DNA of 64,000 bases from Datura wrightii (Eukaryota > Streptophyta > Magnoliopsida > Solanales > Solanaceae): positions 61,954,001-62,018,000 of the forward strand of contig JASDFA010000006.1 of assembly GCA_035772735.1 (NCBI GenBank), read 5' to 3'. This document shows, piece by piece, positions 21,643 through 33,473 of the stretch; the stretch's first letter is position 1, and every line of letters begins with the position of its first letter. Made by a program: the position numbers and the translations under genes. The notes beneath the pieces were generated by a model, which was given only the letters and a program-made list of their open reading frames with translations, was not told where the DNA came from and ran no database searches.

Positions 21643-22331
21643 AAAAAATAACTGTAGAACCCTGCATGTCTGAGAAAACTGCGAACACCCTTCACCGACA
21701 CAGGTGGTGGTAGTTTCTCAATAACTTCGATCTTAGCACGATCAACCTCCAACCCCTTGCAAGAAACTTTATGGCCAAGGACGATACCCTCCTTGACTAA
21801 GAAATGGAATTTCTCCCAATTGAGTACAAGGTTGGATTCTTCGCAGCGAGCTAGCACCCTATCAAGGTTTTGCAAACAAGTAGCAAATGAATTACTGAAA
21901 ACAGAAAAATCATCCATAAATACCTCAACGAAATCCTCCACCATGTCGTGGAAGATAGCCATCATGCATCTCTTGAATGTGGCAGGTGCATTGCATAACC
22001 CAAATGGCATCCGCCTAAAAGCATATGTCCCATAAGGACAGGTGAAAGTAGTCTTCTCCTGATCCTCCGGTGCTATGGCTATTTGGTTATAGCCATAGTA
22101 CCCATCAAGGAAACAATAATATTCTTGTCCAGCCAACCTGTCCAGCATCTGATCAATGAACGGGATGGGATAGTGGTCTTTTCTTGTGGCTTCATTAAGC
22201 TTTCTATAGTTGTTGCCCAGGATTGTCTCTCTGAGCAACTGCAACTTTCTCTTTAGAGCTTCTCTCCTTTGATGATGGAATTGTCTTTCCAACTCTAAGT
22301 GTGAATCCACCAGCTCCTTGTCCCTTGCCAA
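21633..22331 (-). pseudogene. A2 fused gag N-terminus / Athila-type reverse transcriptase ORF
   Basis: An open frame of 232 codons on the minus strand. About the first 36 residues match the conserved gag N-terminus (ELVDSHLELERQFHH, REALKRKLQLLRETI). It then passes directly into RT at YRKLNEATRKDHYPIPFID, followed by FLDGYYGYNQIAIAPEDQEK, MPFGLCNAPATF and an intact catalytic FMDD. It ends near AGFYSYF with a few codons of flanking T3 LTR. An internal deletion removed most of gag, all of PR and the start of RT while keeping the frame. The start codon is TTG in the slot where A1, A3 and A4 have CTG. RT domain 1 is missing, so no activity is expected. Confidence 0.85.
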
Positions 22332-22439
22332 TGTTCAACAAAATTCAATATCTGCAAAAGACAAGCTAAGACCAAGTTGTCAACACTAATAAGAAATTGT
22401 AAACTAACACTTAAGACAACAATTTTACCAATTGCCAGT

Positions 22440-22456
22440 CCCCGGCAACAGCGCCA
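22440..22456 (-). promoter_or_regulatory. A2 primer binding site (tRNA-Asp, one mismatch)
   Basis: The plus strand reads CCCCGGCAACAGCGCCA, one base off the tRNA-Asp 3' end, 6 nt inside the LTR end at 22463. Confidence 0.88.
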
Positions 22457-22462
22457 AAAACT

Positions 22463-23877
22463 TGTTCGGTGTTTTTCACAACTACACGCAAGTGCAAGTG
22501 GTCGAACAAGTAGTAAAATGGCTAAAGTAAGCCATGTATCGATCCCACAGGGACTGGACCAAGGTAATAATCGAATTAAGCGTTAATAAACTCTAACTCT
22601 AATAATGCAGACAATAGTTTCAAGAAGATTTTGCGAGTTTGTTTCCTAATTTATACTAATCTAAAGCAAATGTACAATTTGAGTCTGAACTATAGTAATG
22701 AGCATGCTGAGGCTAAAACAAACATATAGGGAAGCAATCTATTGATACAAAGTGGTTAATCTTTCCTCCAGTTGCTAGTCAAGAGTTATTGCCTATGGAT
22801 TAAATTTCTCGTATTTAACCCAACTTAAGAATCATGAACCTTCCAACTACATTTCTGTGATAAGAAGAAATTCATGTTCTAGCCATATGAAACCGGTTCC
22901 TTAATTGACTAATATGACTTTCAGATATATTTCTATTCTAAAGGTAAATCAATTCCCAATTTTTCCAAACCAAGAAGAGATCATATCCTATTAATTCACA
23001 ACTTTCCAATTTCTTTCTGTTTCGAGCGCAAACCAGATTTTTTAGATATACATTAATATTGGCCAAACATTAATGCAGTAAGAACAAGAATTAATAGAAC
23101 AACCATGGAAGAAAAGATGAAAAACCAAGATGATCAATAATTACATTCCACTACAAATGTTCTTAACCTCAGCAAGAAGTGAATTTAGCCACTCATTTGT
23201 AGATTAAACATCATCAAATGAGTGTTAATCATACAAACAGTTGAAATAAAGAAGAAAGAGATAGAGAAGAACCCTAAGAATTTCGTCCCCTCAACTGCCT
23301 GTAACCCACTTTCTTGCTCAACCAAGTCAGAATAATTAAAAATAAACCTAAGTGTGCTATTTATACAAATGAGAATTTTTCCCGGAATAACAAGCAACGT
23401 GTCACGGAGTGCATCGCGGAGTACTGCCTCCGTGACATGCCACAAACGCGGACCCTCACTAGAATCTGGTCCTCCAGGTAATTATGCCCAACGTGCCTTG
23501 GAGTGCAACGCGGGGCTTGGCCAACGTGCCACGGCCCTGACGTGGACCTTCACTAGAACTTGGCCTATTTTTATCATCCGGAGCAGAATGCATCCGCGAT
23601 GGCAGGGTGACACGGCTCCATCACGGAGCCCATTAATTTGCTGCATAACCTGGGACTTTTTCCACTACTCTCTTCTGAGTCTATTCCCGATTTCTCCCAA
23701 CATGCATCTTAGCTTCCTAAAATTCAATTTTTCCTGCAAAACAACACTAATCATGTTGGTTAGTATAAATTCACATTTTAACTACAAATCACATGAGAAC
23801 GTACAATTATCAATGTATAAACATGACGAAATGAAGCATTTGAGTATCACTTGGGCATATAATTCTGCCCAAGATCA
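22463..23877 (-). repeat. A2 5' LTR with promoter
   Basis: 1415 bp. In sense orientation it begins TGATCTTGGGC at 23877 and ends CCGAACA. Minus-strand TATAAATA at 23365-23358. Hairpin arms CGTGTCACGGAG (23398-23409) and CTCCGTGACATG (23428-23439), 32 nt from the TATA box, with a third hairpin near 23596-23630. The plus-strand open frame 23354-23890 is within this LTR and is not a gene. Confidence 0.88.
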
Positions 23878-24344
23878 AGGGACTGGATGAGTCGTTACCA
23901 AGGGGAACGGGTTGTCGCCTGATGTTGTGAAGTCCACTGCCACGTTTCCTCAATGGGTACCCACGAGGGACCTAACGAATCGTCATTAGTGACCATGACT
24001 CGTAGTCACCACTCGTTACCTCCACTGCCCAACTCCTCAAGTCCTTAATCAATTGTACCACGACCCAATCATGAGATACACTGCCATCTCCTCCTTACCT
24101 TCCAACTTTCGTTGACCACGGGTGACCTGATGAGTCATGGGGCCGACCACAACTCGTAGTCACACCCGTGGTCACCCGAAATTAAAAAATCCCAGGCAAG
24201 CCAACACTCCTCATCACGAGTCACCTAATAACTCGTGGTCAATCTAACGGGTTGCAGGATAACTCATTATGTGACCTAGTTTAGAAAATCCTATTTTCTC
24301 CATTTCAACTCCCGAGTCTGATCTTTGGGCTTCGGGGTATAACA
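23878..24344 (-). repeat. T3 5' LTR, outer part with palindromic words
   Basis: Start of the T3 LTR in minus orientation (TGTTATACCCC, ending at 24344), joined to 21642 before A2 entered. It holds several CACGAGT/ACTCGT-type short inverted words (about 23890-24250), like those in the T5 and T8 LTR starts. Confidence 0.8.
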
Positions 24345-24688
24345 CCCTTCCTTTCACTATTTATACAATATCTGGGCCACCCTCTTCAATTGATAAGCAA
24401 CCAAATATGCACTTTCAACTGAGATAACAACTATGATTTGGATGATCTATTGAACCTCATCAATGAAATCCTGCATGTCCTTATCTACCTTAGACCCATG
24501 AAATGCTAGAGGGTTCATCTGAGTAAAATCCCAGACTTTGACAGCAGTTGTAGACCCACTGTTATTAGTAGGTGCGATGACCTACTAGTTGACCTAGCTA
24601 GTTATCGCTTGGGCCAACATCTTAATGGCATCCATGAATTTGCCAAGTGACACATGATCTTGAGGGGTTGTTAGAGATGGTGGGGCTT
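24345..24688 (-). pseudogene. gag: T4: chromovirus gag scrap
   Basis: Minus-strand piece of a Tekay-type gag. GKFMDAIKMLAQAIT (24670-24600) matches the region before the capsid domain in T3 and T5, and a degraded ISWV/DKDMQDFI-like part follows to about 24400. Bases 24345-24375 show nothing recognisable. T5 is inserted into it. Several stops. Confidence 0.6.
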
Positions 24689-26911
24689 TGTTATACCCCA
24701 AAAGCCTTAAGATCAGAATCGGGAATTGAAACTGAGAAAATAGGAATTTTTGCACCCAGGTCATAGGACGAGTCATCTAGTGACCTGTTAGGAACCCCAC
24801 AAGTCGTTAAGTGAATCATGTGGAGAGGCTTGAACTTGGTTGAAAATTTGGGAATTTAAGTGACCACAGGTGTGACCACAAGTCATGGTCAACACCCCGA
24901 GTTGTCATGTAAGCAGTGGTCAGGGGTTGGACAAAAGTTGGAAAATTTGGGTAGTGTACCTAATGGATTGGTCACCACGACTCATCGGATACACCATAAG
25001 TTGTGGTACCCCTCATGGTGACTCTTAGAAGAATTTTGCCAGTGCAAGTATTGAATGCAGACCACGAGTCGTGGCCAGGGACGACGAGTCGTCTAGTCCC
25101 TCATTGGGACTGGCAGTCTGTTTTTCCCTGTGAGTTTATTAAGGGCTTTTCCGTAATTCCTAAGTTCTCAAGGACTAAACTAGGTCGGTTTAATCTTAGA
25201 ATGGAGTGTTTTAACAAGGGTTAAGTCATTCTAAGACTATCCTAATTCATGCATTCAAGTTTAGAAGTTTGAGATGTGATCAAGCATAGTTCTTCAAGGT
25301 TCTTCTTCAATTCTCGTTGGGTAATCAAGAAAGTGTGAAAATAAGTATCCTTTCAGATATACAAGGCTATGAATGGGTGCAATTTTCCACACCCATGTCT
25401 AATTCCCTCTCAATTCATTATGTTCTAATTGATGAATCCGTGGGGTTTTGCCCCAATGCATGACTTCCTAAGTTTTAGCCATGGATATGATCTAAGCATG
25501 TTTTAAAAGATGAATTATGATTTATGGGAAGATTTTAAAATAATTTAAATTATAAACTATGTTTTCAAATTTTCTAAACTATGATGCCCGTCCATAAATA
25601 TTCGTGAAAGTTGAGATCTATGAGATATGTGTACAAGTATAATGAGATGTTTATGAAGAAAGCATGATTTCGAAATACCCATGTTTATGTTCATGTTTTA
25701 AAAGTAAATCAAGTTTATGAAATAATTTTTAAGTATTTGAAAAGCCCATATGATCAAGTATGTCTTATGATTTTTTGAATTATCTTACCTCATTGTTTTG
25801 GAGTCAAGACTCCAATTATTTTTCAGCTTGTGGTATGGTGTGACCAAGGCTCCTCATGTTATGATTTCAGATTATGTGTGTATGTTATTAGTTAGCTTCA
25901 TCACTAGACGATGGTCAGCTTCATTGAAAAACGATGGAGAGAATATCCATGTTTTTGGGAGTAGTGTCTAGCATCGAGTAAGCTAAGGGTCAATCAACCC
26001 TATGCCTCACAACAGCGCGCCAACGTAGGTATGATCAGATTAGTAGGGACCTCCTTTTGAGCTTCCCCTACCCCCAAGGGGCCTTGAGCTTGATATCGAT
26101 ATCATAGTAGCATCCTTATCTCTGGCAAAGCTTTGGATGACTCTTCCCACTTGAGTGTGATAGTCGGGACCACGTAAGCTCTATCGTGGTAATGTCGGTT
26201 ATATGACGAGTCTCGCATTGTTCCTCATGATTTCATTTATGCATGTACATTAGTCATGATATTATTATTTTAGCAGGTTTGACCTAATGTTCAGTTTTAC
26301 CTATAATTATCAGTTTTCAGCTTTGGGTCATTCTATTAGGGTTATGATGTTCAGTTATGTTCAGAAAATAGTATGCAAGCCCTACTCTCAGAATCTTATC
26401 TTCATTATTTTTATATTATGCATGATTTATGGTTTTACTCACATAGTGGTTTCACTTACCTTGCATACTCGGTTTATTCCAGGTATTGACGGCATACTCT
26501 ATGCTGTATCATTTTATGACACAGGATTGGATATCCACGCTCAATCTCGCTGCTAGTCAGACTTCCAGAGTTAGCATATTTTAGTATCAGTTGGTGAGTC
26601 CTCATCTTGCAAGGGCCCCTCGTATCAGTTTTATGTCGTATTTTTAGTTTTCAGACTATAGGGAGTTAGTTGGGGTCTTGTCCTATCAACTCGTTAGTTT
26701 AGAGGCTTTTTGGACATAGTGTGTATTCAATGATGGACACGTGTATGTATTCATATGTTAAGTTTTATTTAGACTTTCTCTATGTTATTTATAATGATCT
26801 TCTGCTTATTTATGAGCGATTTAGATGTATATTCATGCCATGGGTCGACTTGGAGCCTCTCGGGGTTTCTTGTCCCATGTCTCAATTCGAACGTATGTTC
26901 AGGTCATGATT
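24689..26911 (+). repeat. T5 5' LTR
   Basis: 2223 bp. Begins TGTTATACCCC and ends by alignment with T8 at 26911, where CA has become TT. It is homologous to 31944-33473 and to the T3 and T8 LTRs. The palindromic words are in its first 400 bp. No coding content. Confidence 0.87.
24890..25093 (+). promoter_or_regulatory. T5 LTR palindromic ACGAGTCGT cluster
   Basis: CCACGAGTCGTGG at 25062-25074 and GACGAGTCGTC at 25083-25093 are perfect odd palindromes. Decayed copies lie near 24892, 24945, 24976 and 25000. A TTTATTAAGG word at about 25136 is a weak TATA candidate. The same cluster occurs in the 3' LTR (about 32095-32240), T8 and X1. Confidence 0.5.
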
Positions 26912-26915
26912 AACT

Positions 26916-26927
26916 TGGTATCAGAGC
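26916..26927 (+). promoter_or_regulatory. T5 primer binding site (initiator Met tRNA)
   Basis: TGGTATCAGAGC, complementary to the 3' end of plant initiator tRNA-Met, 4 nt after the inferred LTR end. Confidence 0.9.
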
Positions 26928-27120
26928 ATTAGGTTTTGAAGTGTCCTAGGGTGTGTGAAAGCTGTATTAAGTAGAGTCTTTTTCATGGGTGTGTAGCGCA
27001 CCACACTTATGAAGAAGAGGATACGAGAGTTTAGAAAATGTTCCCTTCTTTCATGATCAAAGTCATGCAGTGAAATGTCTCTATATCCTTCTAACTCATG
27101 CTATACGAGTTTGTGGAATC

Positions 27121-28360
27121 ATGCCTCTCTAAATGGAAGGAGAAATGGAAACGAAAATGGCCGTGAGAACAGTAGTGGAGAGGGGCACCAGCAGGCCCCA
27201 CTAGCCCATGAGGAGCATGTACCAGAGTCGGCTTCCCATGCAGAATTAAGGGCATCCATACAGATGCTAACTCAGGCCTTGATTGCCCAGGTCAACCAAC
27301 GGGTGGTGGCACATTTCCCTAAGAAGGGGAATGCGTAGGGAAATGCGCCGGCAACATGAGTCATAGATTTTTTGAGAATGAACCCTCAAGAGTTCCTTGG
27401 GTCAAAGGTGAAGGAGTATCCACATGAGTTTATTGATGAGATCCTAAAGATCACCCAGGTCATAGGGGTGACCGAAAAAGAGTGCGGTGTTGATTTAACC
27501 TCATATCAATTGAATGGGGTTGCACACATTTGGTTTAAGCAGTGGAAGGATAGTAGGGCAGTGGGAGCAGACGCTATTGGTTGGGATGAGTTTTATGCCA
27601 TATTTTTGGAGCGGCTCTTCCGTCGTGAGATTAGGGAGATTAAAGCAGCTGAATTTGCGAATCTAAGGCAAGGGAAGATGACAGTTCAAGAGTATGCCTT
27701 GGAGTTCACTCATTTGTCTAAGTATGCACCAGAGCTAGTGGCTGATCAGAGAGCTTGGGTGAGCAGATTTGTACATAGAGTGGCAGACTACCTAGACAAG
27801 GATTGTAGGAATAACATGCACTATCAAGATGTTGATTTTCCCCGGATAGTCTTGCTCACCCAATAGATCGAGGCGGTCCATTTGAGAGAGAGAGAGGCCA
27901 AGAGGGCCAAGACGGATAGTGTTGGGTTCACCCAGCAGAGATCTTCAGCCCTAGTGCCTTCAGCTATGAGTGTGCCATCCAGGTCTAGGCATGATCAAAG
28001 GGGATGAGCATCTGGATTGAGAGGTCAAAGTAGCAGATCCATAGAGACCAACCCTTCAGAGTGTAGCAGATGTGACCACAGACACAGGACAGTGTTTGAC
28101 GGGTACAGGTGCTCGTTTTGAGTACAGGAAGCCCGAACACATGCTTAGGGATTGCCCAGCAGCCAGAAAGGGTCATGATAGGGGCCGAGGCCCAACTTTC
28201 GGTTCAGCACCTCCACCAGCACGCCCAGCTCAGCAGGGCGCTTCTACTAGTACAGGTGGCGGACAGCGCCAAAATAGATTTTATGCCCTAGCGTCCCATC
28301 AGGAGTAGGAGGTCTCCCCAGATGCGGTCACTGGTATATTATGAATATTCCACCTTGATG
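27121..28360 (+). pseudogene. gag: T5 gag
   Basis: Gag from the ATG at 27121, whose first frame is broken by a stop three codons later. The best readable part is the capsid domain at 27372-27866 (NPQEFLGSKVKEYPHEFIDE, HIWFKQWKDSRAVGAD, EYALEFTHLSKYAPEL), followed by the basic linker and a damaged zinc knuckle (YRKPEHMLRDCPAARKGHDR, about 28120-28190), then FYALASHQE before PR. Several frameshifts. Confidence 0.83.
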
Positions 28361-31300
28361 TATATGCTTTGTTAGACCCAGGGGCTATTTTATTTTTTGT
28401 GATGCCCTATGTTGTTAGTAATTTTGGAGTCAGTCCCGAAATCTCATCAGAACCCTTCTTAGTTTCTATCTAGTTGGTTATTCAATTATAACTAGACGGG
28501 GGTATATAAATTGCCTTGTCACAGTCCTTCAGAAAATCACCTAAGAAGATTTAGAAAATTAGTCATGACCAATTTTGATGTTATCTTCGACATGGATTGG
28601 CCATTCGCATGCTATGCCTAAGTCAATTGTAGAACCCATATAGTAGAGTTCAGATTTTCGGGTGAGCTAGTCTGAGAATGGAAGTGTGGTTCAGTTGTGC
28701 CTATAAGTCATTTCATTTCTTAACTTAAGGCAAGAAAGATGATTTTCAAGGGTTGCATGCACCATCTAGTTAGGGTTTAGGATGCTACATCCTAGACCCT
28801 GACTATCCAGTAAGTTCCAGTAGTATGCGAGTATCCATAAGTGTTCCCATATGATCTACCGAAAATCCCTCCCGAGAGGGAAATCGATTTTGGTATTGAC
28901 CTTCTTCTCGATACGCAGCCTATATCTATTCCTCGTTACAAAATGGCCCCAGCCGAGTTAAAGTAGTTGAAGACCTCATAGACAAGGGTTTCATCAGACC
29001 TACCAAATCCTTGTGGGGTGCACCAGTCCTCTTTGTCCAGAAAAAAATGGTTATTTTCGTATGTGCATTGATTATCGGAAATTTAACAATGTCACCATCA
29101 AGAATAGGTATCCTCTCCCCAGGATTGATGATTTATTTGACCTGGTGCTAGGTGCTTTTCAAAGATAGATATCAGATCCGGATACCATCATATCAGGGTT
29201 CAGGAGAGTGGCATCCCGAAGATAGCCATAATGACTCCGTATTGTCACTATGAGTTTGTAGTTATGTCTTTTGTACTAACGAATGCTCCTGCAACTTTTA
29301 TGGATTTGATGAACAGGATGTTCAAGCCATACTTGGATATGTTCGTCATTTTGTTCATATATGACATCCTTATTACTCTCGGAGCGAGGACGAGCATGTT
29401 GCTCATTTGAGGGTGGTGCTACAGACCTTGAAGGATCGTCAACTGTATGCTAAATTCATCAAGTGCGTGTCCTAGTTGAATTTAGTGGCATTTTGGGTAA
29501 TGTGGTGTCGAGTAAGAGTATTCAAGTGGACTCTCAAAAGATAGAGGCGGTGAAGAATTAGCCTAGATTGGTGAATTCTTCGAATATTAGGAGTTTCTTG
29601 GGTTTAGCTGGTTCTTATCAAAACTTGTTGAGTGGTTTTCATCTATTGTAGCCCCGTTGACTAAGTTGACCTAGAAGAAGGTAAAGTTTCAATGGTCGGA
29701 GGCTTGTGAGAGGATCTTCCAAGATTCGAAGACTCAACTCACCTCAGCACCAGTGTTAACCCTACCTGAGGGTACCGATGGATTTATGGTATTTTTTTAT
29801 TCTTCAAGGATCGACCTTGGTTGTGTGTTGATGCAACATGGTAAGGTTATAGCATATGCATTTAGGCAGCTGAAGGTCCATGAAAAGAATTACCCGACTC
29901 ATGATCTTGAATTGACAGCGGTAGTGTTTTCATTGAAGATTTGGAGGCACTATTTGTACGGGGTCCATGTAGATGTGTTTACAGACCACAAAAGCCTGCA
30001 ATATGTGTTTACCCAGAAGGATCTGAATCTACGTCAAAGAAGGTTGTTGGAGCTACTTATGATATGACTATCCAGGCAAGGCTAATATGGTAGCAGATGC
30101 TCTCAGTAGGCTTTCTATGGAGAGTGTGTCCCATGTGGACGAGGAAAGGAAGGAGTTGGAGAAAGATGTGCATTGGTTTGCACGATTGGGAGTTCATTTG
30201 GTTGACTCGACCGAAGGTGGTGTTATTGTTCAGAACAAATCAGAATCATACTTGGTGATTGATGTAAAAGCTAGACAAGATGAGGATCTTTTCTTGGTGA
30301 AGTTGAAGGAAGCCATTCAGAATCAGAAGGTAGAGGTCTCCTCGTAAGGGGGAGATGATGTGCTCCGATATAATGGTCGGTTGTGTGTTTCAGATGTTCA
30401 TGATTTGAGAGATCGGATGTTGCACGAGGCTCATGGTTCTAGATATTCCATACATCCAGGTGCCACCAAGATGTACCGTGACCTACAGGAAGTCTATTAT
30501 TTGAATGGCATGAAGAAGAACATTGTAGAATTTGTGGTTAAGTGTCCGAATTGTCAACAGGTGAAAGTGGAGCATCAAAGACCAGGAGTTGTGCTTGAAG
30601 ACATTAGTATTCCTGCATGGAAGTGGAAGGAGATCAATATGGAATTCATCACATGGTTGCCTCGCACTCGTTGACATTATGACTCCATTTGGGTGGTCGT
30701 GGACAGGTTGACCATAGTAGCTCATTTCTTATCGATCAAAACTATTGATTCAGCAGAGGATTATGCTAAAATTGTACATTCGGGAGCTAGTTCAGTTGCA
30801 TGGAGTGCCATTGTCCATCATATCAGATAGAGGTACTCAGTTTACCTCCCCGTTTTGGAGATCATTTCAAAAGGGACTTGGTATTCAAGTCAAGCTTAGC
30901 ACAATATTTCATCCGCAAACAGATGGCCAGGCAGTGCAGACAATTCAGACTCTTGAGGACTTGTTGCGAGCATGTGTGATTGACTTCAAGGGTAGTTGGG
31001 ATGATCATTTGCCATTCATTGAGTTTGCGTGTATCAACAACTATCATTCCAGCATTCAGATGGCTTTATTTGAGGTTCTCTATGGGTAGAGATGTAGATC
31101 GCCTATACATTAGTTTGAAGTTAGTGAAGCTGCTATGATAGAATCGAATTCAGTCCATGAGGCCATGGAGAATGTTCAACTCATAAGGGACATGATAAAA
31201 ATAGCTCAGAGTTGCCAAAAGTCCTATGCGGATGTGAGGAGGAGAGAACTTGAGTTTGAAGTTGATGATTGGGTGTTTCTGAAGGCATGTCCCATGAAGG

Positions 31301-31685
31301 GAGTGATGAGGTTTGGAAAGAAAGGGAAACTCAGTCCCCATTATGTTGGCCCGTACCGAATTGGGAAACGGGTTGGCAAGGTAGCATATGAATTGGAGTT
31401 TCCTTCAGGGTTGGCTTTAGTTCATCTAGTTTTTCATGTATCATTCTTAAAGAAGTGGTTGGGTTATCCAGCTCTAGTTGTTCCAATGAAATGTGTCGGC
31501 GTGAAAGACAGCCTTAGTTATGAAGAGGTTCCAGTGGAGATACTGGATCGTTAGGTTTGTAAGCTAAGAAACAAAGTAGTAGGCTCAGTGAAAGTTTGAT
31601 GGAGGGATCAGCATGTTGTGGGAGCTACATGGGAAGCCGACGCAGATATGATGGCTAAATACTCATATTTATTTCGTTTCGGCTA
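28361..31685 (+). pseudogene. pol: T5 pol: PR, RT, RNase H, integrase, chromodomain
   Basis: PR active-site Asp at 28375-28377 (LLDPGA). PR-RT linker about 28700-28960. RT palm with FIYD at 29354-29365, where FIDD is expected, so the first catalytic Asp is lost. RNase H 29753-30110 (DVFTDHKSLQYVFTQKDLN). Integrase zinc domain 30360-30570 with H, H and CPNC intact. Integrase core 30600-31090 with a stop near 30673. C-terminal domain 31135-31340. Linker and chromodomain to about 31685 (SYEEVPVEILDR, then GATWEADADMMAKY). Many stops. The chromodomain places it in the chromoviruses, which bind histone marks to target heterochromatin. Confidence 0.88.
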
Positions 31686-31907
31686 AGTTTCAGCTTAAGG
31701 TATCAGTTTTCACTTTAGTACTCTATCCAGTTTCATGTTAAGCTCATGTACCCCAGTTTCTTTCATGTAAATAGATGTATGTGTGATTCAGGAATTTAGT
31801 TTAGTCATGTAGTTCAAATTGGAGTCAGTCACTCCATCTATTTTCAGCGTGTTTGTTCAGTATTTGTGTATGATGATTGCATTTCTTTACTTTTCAGTAT
31901 GACTTTC

Positions 31908-31943
31908 AACATTCGAGGACGAATGTTCCCAAGGGGGAGATAT
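31908..31943 (+). promoter_or_regulatory. T5 pre-PPT hairpin and polypurine tract
   Basis: AACATTCG (31908-31915) and CGAATGTT (31920-31927) around AGGA form a perfect hairpin. AAGGGGGAGATA then runs to the LTR start at 31944. The spacing hairpin-to-LTR is 16 nt, the same as in T1. Confidence 0.82.
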
Positions 31944-33473
31944 TGTTATATATTGAAAGCCCTAAAAGAGAAAATAGAAATTTTTGCACTAGGTGACAGG
32001 ACGGGTTGTCTAGTGACCCTTCAGGAACCCCACGTGTTGTTAAGTGACTTGTTGTGAGAGGCCTGAACTTGGTTGAAAATTTGGGAATTTAAGTGACCAC
32101 GGGTGTGACCACGAGTCGTCATGTAACATGTGGTCAAGAGTTGGAAGAAAGTTGGAAAATTTGGGTAGTGTACCTAACGGATTGGTCCACGTGACTCATC
32201 CAGTACACCACGAGTTGTGGCCAGGGACGACGAGTCGTCTAGTCCCTCATTGGGATTAGCAGTCTACTTTTCCCTGCAAGTTTATTAAGGGCATTTCCGT
32301 AATTCCTAAGTTCCTAAGGCCTAAACTATATGGTTTAGGATATCATTCTAAGCCTATCCTAATTCATGCATGCAAGTTTAGAAGTTTGAGAGGTGATCAA
32401 GCCTAGTTCTTCAAGGCTCTTCTTCAATTCTCTTTGGGCAATCACAGAAGTGTGAAAATTAGAATCCCTTCAGGTATGTAAGTCTATGAATATGTGCAAT
32501 TGTCCACACCCATGCCTAATTCCATCTTAACTAATGATGTTCTAATTGATGATTCCATGGGGTTTTTACTCAATGCATGAATCCCTAAGTTTTAATCATT
32601 GGTATGATCTAAGCATGTTTTAAATGATGAATTACGATTGATGTGCAAATTTTACAATGTTTTAAATTATAAATTATGTTTCAATTTTTCTAAACTATGA
32701 TACCCATCAATGAATGTTGATGAAAGTTGAGATCTATGGCATATGTGTACAAGTATGATAAGATGTTTATGAAGAAAGCATGATTTCGAAATACCCATGT
32801 TTATGCTCATGTTTTCAAAGTAAATCAAGTTGATTTAAGCATGTTTAAGTATTGTGCAAGCCCATATGATCAAGTATATCGTATGATTTCATGAATTAGC
32901 TTACTACGTTGTTTTGAAGTCAAGACTCCCATTATTTTCAGCTTGTGGTATTGTATGAGCCAAGGCTCCTCATGTTATGATTTCAGATTATGCGTGTATG
33001 TTATTATTCATCTTCATGACTAGACGATGGCCAGCTTCGTTGAAAAAAGATGGAGAGCATATGCATGTTTTTGGGAGCAGTGTCTAGCATCGAGTAGGCT
33101 AAGGGTCAGTCAACCCTATGCCTTAGAACTACGCGCCAATGTAGGTTTGATCAAATTCTTTGGAACCTCCTTTGGAGCTTCCCCTACCCCCAAGGGGCCT
33201 TGAGCTTTATATCAATATCATGGTAGCGTCCTTAGCTCTGGAAAATCTTTGGACGGCTCTGCCCACTTGACTTTGATAGTCGGGATCATGTATGCTCTAT
33301 CGTGGTAATGTCGGTTACATGAAAAGTCTCCCATTATTCCTCATTATTTCATTTATGCATCTACATCAGTCATGATATTTTGTTTTCAGTAGGTTTGACC
33401 CAATATTCAGTATTACTTATGATTATCAGTATTAAGCTTTGGGTCATTCGATTCAGTTACGATGTTCAGTTAT
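31944..33473 (+). repeat. T5 3' LTR, truncated
   Basis: Begins TGTTATATATTG, homologous to 24689 onward. Alignment with the 5' LTR holds up to GATGTTCAGTTAT (33461-33473), after which protease sequence of T6 follows. The last 570 bp or so of the LTR are missing. Confidence 0.85.

Larger units (their letters stand above)
21643..23877 (-). mobile_element. A2: truncated, older Athila-like element
   Basis: Minus orientation: 5' LTR 23877-22463, tRNA-Asp primer site with one mismatch, gag N-terminus fused to RT, then an abrupt end inside the RT/RNase H linker against the T3 LTR. The 3' half and 3' LTR are gone. It sits in the T3 5' LTR. Its LTR differs visibly from those of A1, A3 and A4, so it is a diverged or older member. 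Confidence 0.85.
24689..33473 (+). mobile_element. T5: Tekay/Del chromovirus, 3' end truncated
   Basis: Plus orientation: 5' LTR 24689-26911, initiator-Met primer site, gag, pol with chromodomain, polypurine tract, and a 3' LTR 31944-33473 cut short by the junction with T6. The two LTRs are clearly homologous but differ by many substitutions and small indels by eye, so this is an older insertion than A1 or A3. All frames are broken. Confidence 0.9.

Noticed and set aside
23354..23890. Plus-strand open frame of 178 codons
   Set aside because: Entirely within the A2 LTR and its GC palindromes; low-complexity read-through.
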